From Symbiodinium natans (Eukaryota > Sar > Dinophyceae > Suessiales > Symbiodiniaceae), in contig CAJNDS010000353.1 in NCBI GenBank assembly GCA_905221605.1, forward strand, positions 62,501-126,500: a DNA stretch of 64,000 nucleotides. The letters are read 5' to 3'. Within the stretch, counting starts at the first letter, position 1. Every line of letters starts with the position of its first letter. Of this stretch, positions 20,118 through 30,639 are shown in pieces. The notes below the pieces were generated by a model. It was not told where the DNA came from. It saw nothing but the letters and a program-made list of their open reading frames with translations, and did not search any database. The position numbers and the translations under genes were made by a program.

Positions 20118-21839
20118 TCACAGCTGAGGGACCAGGTGCTGGGCTCTGAACTTGTTAAGCAAGTTTTTTGACATTGGCTCGGGGCCTTCTTTGCCACCTC
20201 GCATACGGGACTGGGTAGCAATCGTTCCCCCGAAGGACTCGTCACGGTATACCCAGAAAAGAACTGGAGAGCTCGAAGCCATCTCACATAGGTGTAACCA
20301 AACGTGAAATTTGGGCTTGTACCTCCAGCGATTGTCCTCAACAGCAGATTCCAAAGCCGTGTAAAGCTGCAAAAACTGACGACAGTGAAAAGCCAACTGG
20401 TCGGCATCAAAGCGATCCTGAGACAGGTTCTCGTAGCAACCCTGCAAGTGCTTTGCAGCTATGCGACAGGTTTCTTCTTCAGAGGAACTGCCAAAGCCTT
20501 GCAGATATCTGTCGCATGCCACCACTAGCCACGGGACCAGAGCCCTAGCTTCTCCAGCTTTTGAACGAAGCTTCGGACTTTTCGAGGCCTTTTTGCGAAT
20601 CATCAATTGAGTGAGTGTTCCCAATTGATCTTGGCAGTCTGTTGCCCGGTAGAAGCCACGAATGTCCTCAAAGAGTGCTCGAACTCGTTCATCTGCATTG
20701 CCGGCCAGCTTCTGGCTGATGAGAAACATCGCGTTTCCCATGAAGTCCTGGCACACGCCAAGGTCACAGCAGTGCAGCCAGTCAATGCAGAATGTATGGA
20801 TGTCCACGAAGGGTGCCTCGAAAATTGGCGAGTACACCCCATGCAACTCCAACATTTCTGCCAAGAGCTCGGCATTGCTCCACATCTCTGCCCGCCAAGC
20901 TGCACGAGGGCTGACATCCCTCATGTTGTCAGGGTTGGCCTTGCAGACGAAACAGCAATTCCGCTTGGAGCTCCATGACGGCGTACGAAAGGATGCTTTG
21001 AGCATGGCCCAGTCGCCACGAATCTCAAGGAGAACCCCATGGACAAGCAGCGAACGACCTGCCAGGCCAGCCCTCTGGCCAGTTAAAGCATGGCCATCCC
21101 AAGTACAAGCCGGAAAAGAGCCGGCAAACATGCAATGGCAAGACCATGCCACGGCTTTGAACAAAGCATCCCATGTTTCGCCAGACTTGAGGAAATACTT
21201 CTTGTTGAGGCAGGTAAGAGGAATTCGGATGGAGTTTTGCAATCCTGGTAAACTCATGGACAGCATCTCCAGCGATTCGCTTCGGTCGCCCTTTATGGGC
21301 ACTCCATCGGCCCATAAACCAATGCCAACTGTCGTGGGTGGCTCGGCTGCTGAACTGCTAGAGCCGGTTGTACTCTGTTGCAAGAAACGACGAGCTCGTT
21401 GTAGCTTGGTCGCCAGCTCGGGCCTTAATTGTTCAGTCGAAGCCAAACTGCCCAGGGAGTCAGACCAGCGAGCCAAAGCATGCAACACTTCATGAGGCAG
21501 CATCATGTAGACGTGTGCGACATCTTGCTTGTCTGTTTTCGGGTTGTATATTGGCAGAGGCAACTGAAACAAGTTGGGCCATTTGGTGCCAGCAAGCAAT
21601 TTGCGAAGAACATCTCGATGTGCATTATGATCAGTAGATCCCTGTGCGAGGTCTTGAACGTTCGTCGCATTTGCAGACACGGCGTCTTCAAACAAGCTAC
21701 GAGCCCGCTTGCCACTCACTTCCCCGGAAAGGAATAAATCGGCCAAGTTCTCCCGAAGCCTCCTTTCAGGAGGCTGATCACCTCGCCGCGCCAAAAACTC
21801 TTTCCGATTCTCCATATGTACCCAGGAGCTCCAGTGCAA
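20118..21839 (-). CDS. Transposase-like protein of a repeated dinoflagellate type (tentative)
   Basis: A single ORF of about 570 residues. The frame is open upstream of the first ATG (at 21815) and includes RCPDACHGFLHWSSW, so an upstream exon or earlier start is possible. Visible features are DGVPIKGDRSESLEMLSMSL, a CxxC pair in KRNCCFVCKAN, the acidic/aromatic stretch DIHTFCIDWLHCCDLGVC and a late RWRYKPKFHVWLHLCE. From memory, proteins with this layout are common multicopy ORFs in dinoflagellate genomes, and the spaced Asp residues suggest an RNase H-like transposase core, which is an inference only. The MITE-like element starts 77 bp beyond its stop, and telomere-type repeats lie upstream. 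Confidence 0.55.
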   Translation of the reverse strand: MHWSSWVHMENRKEFLARRGDQPPERRLRENLADLFLSGEVSGKRARSLFEDAVSANATNVQDLAQGSTDHNAHRDVLRKLLAGTKWPNLFQLPLPIYNPKTDKQDVAHVYMMLPHEVLHALARWSDSLGSLASTEQLRPELATKLQRARRFLQQSTTGSSSSAAEPPTTVGIGLWADGVPIKGDRSESLEMLSMSLPGLQNSIRIPLTCLNKKYFLKSGETWDALFKAVAWSCHCMFAGSFPACTWDGHALTGQRAGLAGRSLLVHGVLLEIRGDWAMLKASFRTPSWSSKRNCCFVCKANPDNMRDVSPRAAWRAEMWSNAELLAEMLELHGVYSPIFEAPFVDIHTFCIDWLHCCDLGVCQDFMGNAMFLISQKLAGNADERVRALFEDIRGFYRATDCQDQLGTLTQLMIRKKASKSPKLRSKAGEARALVPWLVVACDRYLQGFGSSSEEETCRIAAKHLQGCYENLSQDRFDADQLAFHCRQFLQLYTALESAVEDNRWRYKPKFHVWLHLCEMASSSPVLFWVYRDESFGGTIATQSRMRGGKEGPEPMSKNLLNKFRAQHLVPQL

Positions 21840-21949
21840 AAAGCCATGGCATGCATCTGGACATCTTTCGGGTTAAGGGTTTCGGGCTTTAGCTGGTGGC
21901 CGGTATGAACAATAGGATATTCGGGCTTGAAGTTGTTAAAGCCGGATTC

Positions 21950-22349
21950 AGTGCACGGTCCACATTCAGGTTTAGGGTTTAGGGTGGGGATTTCTAGGTT
22001 TTAAAGGCATGGGACCCAATGTGACTCTTTAGGGTAAATACTATATAAGGACAACTGGTGTTTTCGGGCTCGAAGTAGGAAAGTGGGGTCAGATTATGAG
22101 TTTTAAATTTTCTTCTCATAACCCTGGGGGGGGGGGGGGCGGGGGGGTGCATACCACTCCTGCATGCAACTGCATCGCGAGCCTTATAATCGATGCAATA
22201 TGCAGCTGGATCTTGTCCAAATATGCATGCTTGCAACTGCATGCAAGCCACTCAACAACATGAGAATACTCAATGCATTCATAGACTCCTTTGTACACAC
22301 AAGCCTGCTCGACTCCATCGAAACAAAAAGCACACTACACAAACCACGG
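21950..22349. other. Intergenic: telomere-type units and a poly-G tract
   Basis: Two TTTAGGG units lie near 21970 and a G run at 22126-22147. No coding region is supported. Confidence 0.5.
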
Positions 22350-23875
22350 CTAGCTCAGGGCCTGCATACGTGACTTGTAGTGCTTCAAGCCATCCAAGTG
22401 CACACTAGCCAGGCTGTTCATGTTCTCGATCTTGGCGGTGTGGTCTGTCCAGGCCTCCTTTGTGCAAGACTCATCACTCTCCATGCTGGCATGCAGGGCC
22501 AGAACCTTCCGGGCTTTCTCCACAAAGTCGGTAGCCTTCTTGACGTGGCTCGTGCCTTCCTTCAGAAAGTCTTCGAACTCCTTCTTCTTCTTGCACTCCA
22601 GCATGGAGATTCCATCCTCGATGGGCGAGAGGATCTTCTGAATGGCTGCCTTGCCAGAGCTGAGCACAGTAGCCACCTGCTGGGCCTGCACTTTCTCGGG
22701 GTTCTCAATCTTCACGGTTGTCTGCGAGCTGCTTGCTGCACCATCCTTCAGTGCCAAGGCAAGGTTGGAAGGCTTCAGGCTGGTGGAGATCTCCACACTG
22801 GTGTCCTTCATCTCGCTGTGGATGCTGGTGTTCTTGCCGAAAACATAGTAGTACTTTGTGAGCTCGGGGCAGCCTGCGATCTCCTTCTTCAAGTCGTCGA
22901 GGTTGTTGTACTGGACGGAGTGCTCCTGGTAGTTGGCCTTCCTCATGGCCTCCAACACAACTGGCTGCCTCTTTTTGTCGTTGAGCACCACACCCTCCCT
23001 TTCGAAAATTTTCAGCATCGTAAACCAGCCCTTGTCACACACGACTTGCTCGCCCTCTCTGGTCTTGCTCTTCTCCACATAGCCGGCCACCCAGGCTAGC
23101 GACTTTATCCCCCCCTCTTTCATGTACTTCGCGATCAAGTCGTGCTTCCCGTCAGAGGAGCTTTCGTGGTATGCCTGCATGATCCGAAAAGCAAGAGAAA
23201 GCCCAACTCTTAAGTTTTGTTTTGTGGTGTTATACTCTATTCATGATTTTATATTTATATACATATACCTAAATATATATATATATATATAAATATGTAT
23301 ATATATATATATATATTTATATACATATATATATATATATTGTTTGTATTTATATTTATATTTATACTTATATGTAATTGTTTCATATATTTATATTTAT
23401 ATTTATATTTATATTTATATTTATATTTATATTTGCATTTATATTCAGAATTATAGTTGTATTTATATTTATATTTGTCTTTATATTTATATTTAGATTT
23501 TTTATTTATATTTATATGTATATTTGGAATAAAATAGAATACAATAGAATAGAATAAAATAGAATAGAATGGAATACAGTACATTAAAAGAATAAAGAAT
23601 GAAGTATAATAGAACACACTCTAATGTTATGTAGTATAATGCAACACATCATCTCCGGGAAAACACACGGGGCGGGCCTGAAGAAGATCCTGGGCCTGGA
23701 CTCTGTCTGGTGCCTTCTTGTTCTCGGCCTTGTACTTCAGCCCCGACAGAAAAGCGCTGGTGTCGCCCTTCGTCGGCTTCCAAGCCGCAGCACTAGAAGT
23801 CGGCTCCTTTGCTTTCGCCTTCGCCTTCGTCTTCGCCTTGCTCTTCACACATGCCGGCTTCGGGTTCTTCACCAT
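22350..23875 (-). CDS. Unknown 340-residue protein, two exons with a GC-AG intron
   Basis: Exon 1 (23875-23678) encodes a Lys/Ala-rich basic start ([17 protein letters not shown]). Exon 2 (23174-22350) encodes the globular part ([39 protein letters not shown]) and a helical C-terminus. Joining them restores one frame across [17 protein letters not shown]. The 503-bp intron begins GCCCGC and ends ATGCAG, with AG|GC on both sides. The ATG at 23180 inside exon 2's frame lies in the intron and is not the start. I recognise no named family; the layout resembles multicopy dinoflagellate proteins of unknown function. Two long hairpins lie just upstream of the start codon. Confidence 0.7.
23225..23640. 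repeat. AT-rich microsatellite inside the intron
   Basis: TA runs (about 23275-23340) are followed by a tatatt array (about 23345-23520) and aatagaat units. It occupies most of the GC-AG intron of the neighbouring gene. Confidence 0.9.
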
Positions 23876-23885
23876 GACCTGGGCG

Positions 23886-24016
23886 GGGTTAAAAAAGGTT
23901 GAAAACCTTAACCTTTTTTAACCCTTTTTTTTAACCCCTGTTTAAAAGGAAAACTACTCGACAAGAGCGGTTAAAAAAAGGTTAAAAAAGGTTAAGATTT
24001 TTAACCTTTTTTAACC
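23886..24016. repeat. Two perfect inverted repeats upstream of a start codon
   Basis: Arm gggttaaaaaaggtt (23886-23900) pairs with 23910-23924 (15 bp perfect, 9-nt loop). Arm ggttaaaaaaggttaa (23980-23995) pairs with 24001-24016 (16 bp perfect, 5-nt loop). The two hairpins share the same arm sequence. The first begins 11 bp upstream of the ATG of the minus-strand gene. Confidence 0.9.
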
Positions 24017-24104
24017 CCAAACCGCCTGTCCAATTCCTTCTGCTCTACACTGCACAAGAGCACTGCAGCCTTTGTCACCCACACGAAAGAAGGCCGTTTC
24101 GGCT

Positions 24105-24720
24105 TTAGGGCTTAGGGTTTTTGTTTAGGGTTTAGGGTTTAGGGGTTAGGGTTTAGGGTTCGGGGTTGAGGGCTTGGGGTCTGAGTGTTTAGGGTTTGGG
24201 GTTCGGGTGGTAGGGTTTAGGGTTTAGGGTTTAGGGATTAGGGATAGTATCAGGGTTAAGGGTTTAGGATTTAGGGCTTAGGGTTTCGGGTTTAGGGTCT
24301 AGGGTTTTAGGGTTTAGGGTTTAGTGTTTAGGGTTTGGGGTTTAGGGTTTACCCTAGGGTTTAGGGTTTGGGGTTTAGTGTTTTAGGGTTTAGGGTTGAG
24401 GGTTTCGGGCTTTCCCTAAACCCTTAACCCTAAACCCTAAACCCTAAACACTCAACCCTAAACCCTAAACCCTAAACCCTGAGCCGGCCCTAAACCCTAA
24501 ACCCTAAACCCTAAACCCTAAACCCTAAACCCTAAACCCTAAACCCTAAACCCTAAACCCTAAACCCTAAACCCTAAACCCTAAACCCTAAACCCTAAAC
24601 CCTAAACCCTAAACCCTGAACCCTACAGGGTTTTATTTAGGGTTTAGGGTCTAGGGTTTAAGTTTTCGGGTTTAGGGTTTGGGGTTTAGGGTTTAGGGTT
24701 TAGGGCTTAGGGTTGCACTC
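24105..24720. repeat. Interstitial telomere-type array with orientation switches
   Basis: Degenerate TTTAGGG runs to about 24410, then near-perfect CCCTAAA from about 24414 to 24625, then TTTAGGG again from about 24640 to 24715. The TTTAGGG-to-CCCTAAA junction at 24410 has the polarity expected of two joined chromosome ends. Confidence 0.9.
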
Positions 24721-25149
24721 AATATACCAACCCACAGCTGTAAAACATAGTGTATATAAACCCGGGCCTATAAGACACAACACCTTAAGCCCTAACAGCA
24801 GCAGAGCCACACCCCAAAAAACTAACTATAGACCCAGACCCAACAAACCCTAACCAACCCATACCAACCCACCCTAAACCCTCAACCCTAAACCCTACAG
24901 CCTAAACCCTAAACCCGAAAGCCTTAAGCCTAAAGCCTAAACCCTAAACCCTAAACACTAAACCCTTTCCAGAGTGCCTGGGCCTCCGACGAGTCACCCA
25001 GTCGAGCGAGCTGGCCGCGCACCACAGGCCTCGAGCGGGCAAGCAAGACTGAACCTACACAGCAAACACACAACCCACACAAACACCACCAACACAAACC
25101 GGACACGAGCACCCACCCCGGCAACACAAACACACACATGCACACACAT

Positions 25150-25187
<38 letters not shown>

Positions 25188-25655
25188 ACCCCCCCACCCA
25201 GACCCAGGATTTTCTGGGTCGGAGCCCCCTCCTGCCCACACACCCACACACCCACACACACCCAGACACCCAGACACCCAGACACCCAGACACCCAGACA
25301 CCCAGACACCCAGACACCCGTGCATGTGCACACACACACACACACAGAAAGGCTTGTGAAAGAGTTGGAAAAGTTAGCACGAGCTATCAGGCAAATTTCC
25401 CATCTTGTGTATGTGGAAGATGCATCTTCATGAAGTGGTGTAAAATCGCAGGTTAATTTAAACCAAGCCCCACCCAGACCCAAACAGGCCTCCCTCTCGA
25501 GGATGGAATCCAAGGAAGATCACCGGCCTGGTGGCCAGCAACGAAAGGGAATCATCGACTTCGCTCAAAGACCGACTCAACTGAATCTCGAACCCACACC
25601 AGCAAGACTCAATGTTTCGCTCACTTCAAGCCCTCAGCCCTAAACCCTAAACCTT
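24721..25655. repeat. Degenerate telomere units, (CA)n and 8-bp ACACCCAG array
   Basis: Scattered CCCTAAA units (24870-24965), CA-rich DNA (25060-25180) and a perfect ACACCCAG-type array (about 25240-25322). No gene: the Val/Cys- and Thr/His-rich frames are repeat artefacts. Confidence 0.8.
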
Positions 25656-25764
25656 GGAGACAGCCCCCACCCTATAACAGTCGTGTCAGTAGATCCAGGG
25701 TCTTACTAAGGTTAATTGGTGCTATATACAATCGTGGGACTGTTATAGGGCGGGGGTTGTCTCC
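25656..25764. mobile_element. MITE-like element, copy 1
   Basis: The left end ggagacagcccccaccctat matches the reverse complement of the right end atagggcgggggttgtctcc with two mismatches, and acagtc extends the match inward. Length is 109 bp with no ORF. Copies 2 and 3 of the family are at 26162 and 26428. Confidence 0.85.
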
Positions 25765-26161
25765 GATTTGCTAAACCCCCTAAACCCCCGACAGGCCTCC
25801 CTCTCGAGGATGGAGTCCCACCTGACAAGTTGATTCACCCAAGGCACATTCTACATATTCACAAGCCCCATTGAAATAATATCATGCAGCTCGAGCCCTC
25901 CAGTTTTACACTGCATGCCCTGCCTCGAAGCAGGGATAGAACGAGGCCAGCAGATCCTGGCAGCATGCACATCGTGCACCGTGTGCACACCAATTTATAG
26001 CCCCTAACCCTAAGCCCAAAATAAACCCTAAAGCCTAGACCCTAAACTCTAAACCCTAAACACTAAACCGAAAAACCCTAAACCGCCCTAAACTGTAAAG
26101 CACCCTAAACCCGCTCTAAACCCGGCCTAAAGCCGAAAAAAAACCCACAGCCTATTAAAGC
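25765..26161. other. No gene; scattered telomere-type units
   Basis: A short sequence, aggcctccctctcgaggatg, is shared with about 25487-25505. The rest is unique DNA and degenerate CCCTAAA units. Confidence 0.5.
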
Positions 26162-26282
26162 TTGGACACATGCCCCCACCCTGTAGCAGTGTAATTAATA
26201 TATAGGGTATATATAATTACAATGCTTATATAATTTACTATATTTATAGGCGGGACTGTTACAGGGTAGGGGTTGTGTCCAA
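26162..26282. mobile_element. MITE-like element, copy 2
   Basis: The ends ttggacacatgcccccaccc and gggtaggggttgtgtccaa are inverted repeats, with an AT-rich interior (including tatatataatta). Length is 121 bp. Confidence 0.85.
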
Positions 26283-26427
26283 CCTAAATCCCCAATTTTA
26301 AATTTTTGGGAAGAAAGCATGCCAGCCACACGATATCTGATCTGGGTCGATCGGTTGGGCCAGCACAGATCATGCACATCGTCATCGAGCCACACATGCA
26401 TGCGATCACACACATCTTCTTTGCATT

Positions 26428-26542
26428 TTGGATACAGCCCCCGCCCTATAACAGTCATAGGCCCTATATAGCTATCGTGTTAAAATTCGGGGTGCATATA
26501 TATACAGGCTGGTGGATTGTTATAGGGTGTGGTTGTATCCAC
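26428..26542. mobile_element. MITE-like element, copy 3
   Basis: The ends ttggatacagcccccgccct and agggtgtggttgtatccac are inverted repeats; ataacagtc continues the left arm. Length is about 115 bp, with an interior unlike the other two copies. Confidence 0.85.
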
Positions 26543-26629
26543 TGCAGACTCGCAACCATGCAGGCAGGCATGGACCTTTCTTTCAGATATCTGCAGATCT
26601 GCACGTTCATCGGAACTGCAGCACTTCTA

Positions 26630-27012
26630 AACCCTAAACCCTAAATAACCCTACACCACCCTAAACCACCCTAAACCCCAAACCCTAAACCCTAAACCCT
26701 AAACCCGGGCCTAAACCCTAAACCCTAAACCCTAAACCCTAAACCCTAAACCCTAAACCCTAAACCCGAAACCCTAACCCTAAACCCTCCTAAACCCTAA
26801 CCCTAAACCCTAAACCCTAAACCCTACATGTTAACCCTAAACCCTCTAAACCCTAAACCCTAAACCCTAAACCTTAAACCTTAAACCCTAAACCCTAAAC
26901 CCTAAACCCTAAACCCTAAAGTTAACCCTAAACCCTAAACCCTAAACCCTAAACCCTAACCCTAAACCCTCAACTAAACCCTAAACCCCAAACCCTAAAC
27001 CCTAAACCGTCG
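26630..27012. repeat. Interstitial telomere-type array, CCCTAAA strand
   Basis: Mostly perfect CCCTAAA units with occasional CCTAAC or ACCTTAA variants. Confidence 0.95.
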
Positions 27013-27798
27013 GCATAAGGGTCTTCTAGTAAGCTCTAGCCTGAAGTATATATTTCTGGTTGGGGACACAGCCGTGTTAATTTGGCCCTGAACCTGATCC
27101 TACAAGAGCAGCTGATCTTCAGGCACACGGGGCCCGGCACATCATCTCAAATCATCCAATGGTCGGGTCCTGGCAGGAATTCACGATCGATCCGAGGCCC
27201 TACAGAAATTGACATAGCATGTGCAACTGCATGGCTGCACAAGAATTCAATGCAAAAGACATGTGGATAGTGTTTTTCGGCAGTTGGAACTTGAGGGTTA
27301 GGCCTTTAATGAAGGCTTTGGGTTTTAGGGATGAAAAACAGCACGAGTCGATCCTGCAAGCTGTAGCTGTTCAGCGTGCCAAATCGGCCCACCTGGCAGC
27401 AAGATTCGAAGCCCCAACCCTAAACCCTAAACACACATATAAGTGTACATTGCAGGACCACAAAAGATCGACCTCCATCACGATCTCATGCATGATCATT
27501 GGCCAGCACATTCTTCAGAACCTTCGGGCTCATGGTATATACTTCTTAAGGAAGATGGTGCTTGTGCACCGGGCTTGCAAATTCATTTGGGCATCGGGCC
27601 GATATCGGCCAGAGTGCATATCGTACATCTCTCCGGCCTGGGCAGGGCGTTTTACCACGATCGCCAAAACTCCTCCGTGCATGATCGAGCATGCAGACAC
27701 ACTAAAAAAAGGCAGGGGCCCCGGCCCTGGGAACGGGCTGCAAGGGCCCAGTCGCTCGATCCGGGTGCAGAAAGGGTTTAGGCTTAAATTTCCGGTTA
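27013..27798. other. No recognised gene
   Basis: A 199-codon plus-strand frame (27219-27818) runs straight into telomere-type repeat and has no recognisable feature, so I do not call it. Two CCCTAAA units lie at 27416-27432. Confidence 0.4.
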
Positions 27799-27945
27799 AC
27801 TCAGGGTTTAGGGTTTAGGGTTTAGGGTTTAGGGTGGTTTAGAGTTTTTTAGGGTTTAGGGTTTAGGGTTTAGGGTTTAGGGTTTAAGGTTTAGGGTTAA
27901 CGGGTTTAAGGTTTAGGGCTTAAGGGTTTAGGGTTTAGGGGGGCC
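27799..27945. repeat. Interstitial telomere-type array, TTTAGGG strand
   Basis: About 15 TTTAGGG units with small interruptions. Together with 26630-27012 it brackets about 0.8 kb of unique DNA, with the two arrays pointing inward to each other's C-rich strand. Confidence 0.9.
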
Positions 27946-28187
27946 CGGTCGCTCGATAGCGATGCATGACAGGTTTGAGAAACTGCTGCTGCACAACTTG
28001 GGAGAGTCGACATAAGCTCCTCATGTTGTAATGCACATGCATGCTTCTTGGAAAACCCAATGGATTTGCATGTTTTGGGCCCAGGCAGGCACGAGGATGA
28101 CTTGAGATGCACTTGCATGAAAAATTGTTCTGTACACAAACGGTCGATTGCTGGCACAAATGCTGAGCGACGAGTGCATGCACACGA

Positions 28188-29731
28188 TCATCCGATCTCG
28201 GCTAGCTTGTCCAAGCCGAACTGCTTGGCCTCATCTTCTGTGATAGTGCCTGCCTCCAAAGCACTGATCGTGAGGTCGCCTGATTGTCTTAGCTGCTCCT
28301 CCGTGGCGGATTTCTCGGGATCCCGATACGAAATGTACTGCTTCCTGACCCGCTTCTTCTTGGCATCTTTCATGTAGACATTGAACTTCGTGAGGCCAAT
28401 GGCACCTTCTTTGTAGTACATGTACTTGTACACTGTGGGAACACTTGCATCGAGCACACCCAAATCTGGATCCTCGGGCTGAGCCTGCCCATCCGGGACA
28501 GCAGCAGCCTCGACATCTGCACCACTGCTCCTACTGGCCCCACCATCGCCCATCGAGGGCCTAGCCTTTGGGTTAGGCTTAGGCTTAGGCTTTCCCTTCG
28601 CCTTCCCCTTGGCCTTCGGCTTGGCTTTGGTTTTCGCTGTAGCAGCCGCTTTGTCGGCAGCTTTCTTCCCCCGAACCCGCTGCAGGGGAGCTGCAGGCTC
28701 CGGTGTTGGCTTCATCTTCTTCTGTCGCACAAAGTATGTGATGTTGGCCACAGAGCTTGGCAACCACTCATCCCCAAACTTCGCCTGCATGAAACCGTCG
28801 GCACCAGCTCGAACCTCATCGGCAGATTCTTCTGCCCCTGCGACACTACGAACGATCTTTCCCGACTCTGCATTCATGAAAACATAATTCACAGTCTTTG
28901 GTGAGATCTCAGCAGCCTTGGAAGTCACAGTCTTTGGTGAGATCTCAGCAGACTTCGAAGGGACCCGCCCTCGCAAGGAACCACTCGAACAGGCACGAAG
29001 AGGTCGTTTGTTCGTTGGCTTCCGTGGGGTTGAGGCTGCACTACTCTGCTTGGGGTCGACCGGTGGCTCCACCATGTGCTCTGCATCACCACTTTTGAGT
29101 CGGTCGAAGACACTGAGTAGGTCCTGGACAGGCCGGAACGAAGCCCGGACCCAGTGGCAGGCAGCATGTATGCTGCCTGAAGGTCTGCGAGCTCATCCTC
29201 ATGAGCTTTGCTCTCATGACTCGCTTGCTTCTTCAATTTCCGGGCCTGCCTATGCATGAAGGTACCACATGTCTCCCTTGCCTTGATCGCTGGTGCCTGC
29301 AGGTGTTTGCGAGCAACTTGAACCAAGCGAAGAACATCATCTGAAAGCTTCTTGCCAGATGTGGTCTGCTTGACTTTCTGCCACACGTGTGCACATGCCC
29401 CAGAAATTTGCTTAGCAAAGGCCGTGGCTGCACTACTGTCCAGTTTCTGGAAGCTGTTGGCAAGAGCTTGCTCGATCAAGGTCTGAGTCACACGAGGAGT
29501 TGCAGCAAGGAGCTGCCTCAACAAGCTCTCATGTTCACTGATGAATTCTGAGAGGCCATGGGGATACTTCAGCTCACATAGATCAAGCGGAAAACAAGAT
29601 TTCAGTATGGGCACCACATCTTGTACGGTGGCAGTGTTGGCTCTTCGAGCAGCCATGGCATGCCCCCTACGGCATGCAACACAGGCCCCGGGCTCCAAAG
29701 TTAGAGCAAAAAACTGCATGGTTCCAAACAC
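28188..29731 (-). CDS. Unknown ~496-residue protein, two exons with a 53-bp GC-AG intron
   Basis: Exon 1 (29731-29177) carries PILKSCFPLDLCELKYPHGL and helical segments. Exon 2 (29123-28188) carries a Lys/Pro-rich linker (KAKPKAKGKAKGKPKPKP) and a C-terminal part (YKYMYYKEGAIGLTKFNVY). Removing plus-strand bases 29124-29176 joins two overlapping frames into HEDELADLQ|DLLSVFDRLK. The intron reads GCAGCA...GTCCAG on the minus strand, with AG|G at both junctions. A ten-residue unit (AAEISPKTV type) is duplicated in tandem near the start of exon 2. I know no named family. The first ATG at 29731 is used, but the methionine 26 codons in (MAARRANTATVQDVV) is an equally good start. Confidence 0.7.
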
Positions 29732-30154
29732 AAAAAAAAACTTGCATCAGTCATGCAAAACATGTGTGCAAAAACAAAAAACTGCCTAAACATCCACCAC
29801 TCATCGCGAAAACATGCATGCATTGCATGTATATGACATCGCTATCTCTCGCTCTCTTTCTCTCCCTCTAGATCTCTCTCTTGCTCGCTCGCTTGATCGA
29901 TCCATGTCTATCGTTTCATGAAATAATTACTCGTTAAAAAATAGTCGTTATCGCACATTTAAGGACTGTTTCTTCTCCGTCAACAATGTTCACTAAATTT
30001 TCCCTTCGAACCTTAATTAATGAATATTCCCAGCAATTAAGCAAAATTAGCTACTAATTAGAGCGTTTTTGCAAAAAAACCTACTAAATCCAAAAAAACT
30101 CATTTATTAATGCAGAATTAATGAATATGAAGGTTGTCCTGCTTAATTTAAGAG
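29732..30154. other. No gene seen
   Basis: AT-rich spacer with TC-rich and ATTAA-rich stretches; no credible coding frame. Confidence 0.5.
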
Positions 30155-30189
30155 CGAAAACCTTAATTAAGAGATATTGGAGTCTCTGG
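30155..30189. repeat. Solo inverted-repeat end (ggtctctgg family)
   Basis: The sequence gatattggagtctctggg at 30172 is the reverse complement of ccagagactccaatacc at 17870 and matches the ends of the 19926-20041 element. It abuts a GGAGGGCGC array here, as it does at 17870. Confidence 0.65.
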
Positions 30190-30350
30190 GAAGGGCGCGC
30201 GGAGGGCGCGGAGGGCGCGGACGCGGAGGGCGCGGAGGGCGCGGACGCGGAGGGCGCGGAGGGCGCGAAGCGTGCAGAGGGCGGAAGGGCGCGGAGGGCG
30301 TGGAGGGCGCGGGCTTGCAAATGCGGAGGGCGCGGAGGGCGCGGAGGGCG
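30190..30350. repeat. 9-bp satellite GGAGGGCGC, second array
   Basis: Interrupted ggagggcgc units with GGACGC variants; shares the gtgcagagggcgga segment with the first array. Confidence 0.9.
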
Positions 30351-30639
30351 CTCCCCTGCCCATCAACCGAATGTCACTCTCCCCTTCCGCGCCGAACCCG
30401 TCCGTCAACCTCCATGCATATTGGTCCACGCCTCCCCACACCACGCCCCTCTCCAGCAAAATATTCCGAACCCCCTAGCTCCCTTGACCGTGCGGTCTCC
30501 GCGGTCCGCGGCCTCCCGTCAAAGTTCATTCCGTCCGACCCTCCAAGAAGCGATCCGATAGAACGCCTTCCGCATTGAAGCGCCAAACGAGAAAACCCAA
30601 TTTCAGAATTGGTTTTCGGGAAAAATCCAAGAAAACAAA

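Noticed and set aside
27219-27818. 199-codon plus-strand ORF
   Set aside because: Runs into telomere-type repeat, no recognisable feature, poor composition.
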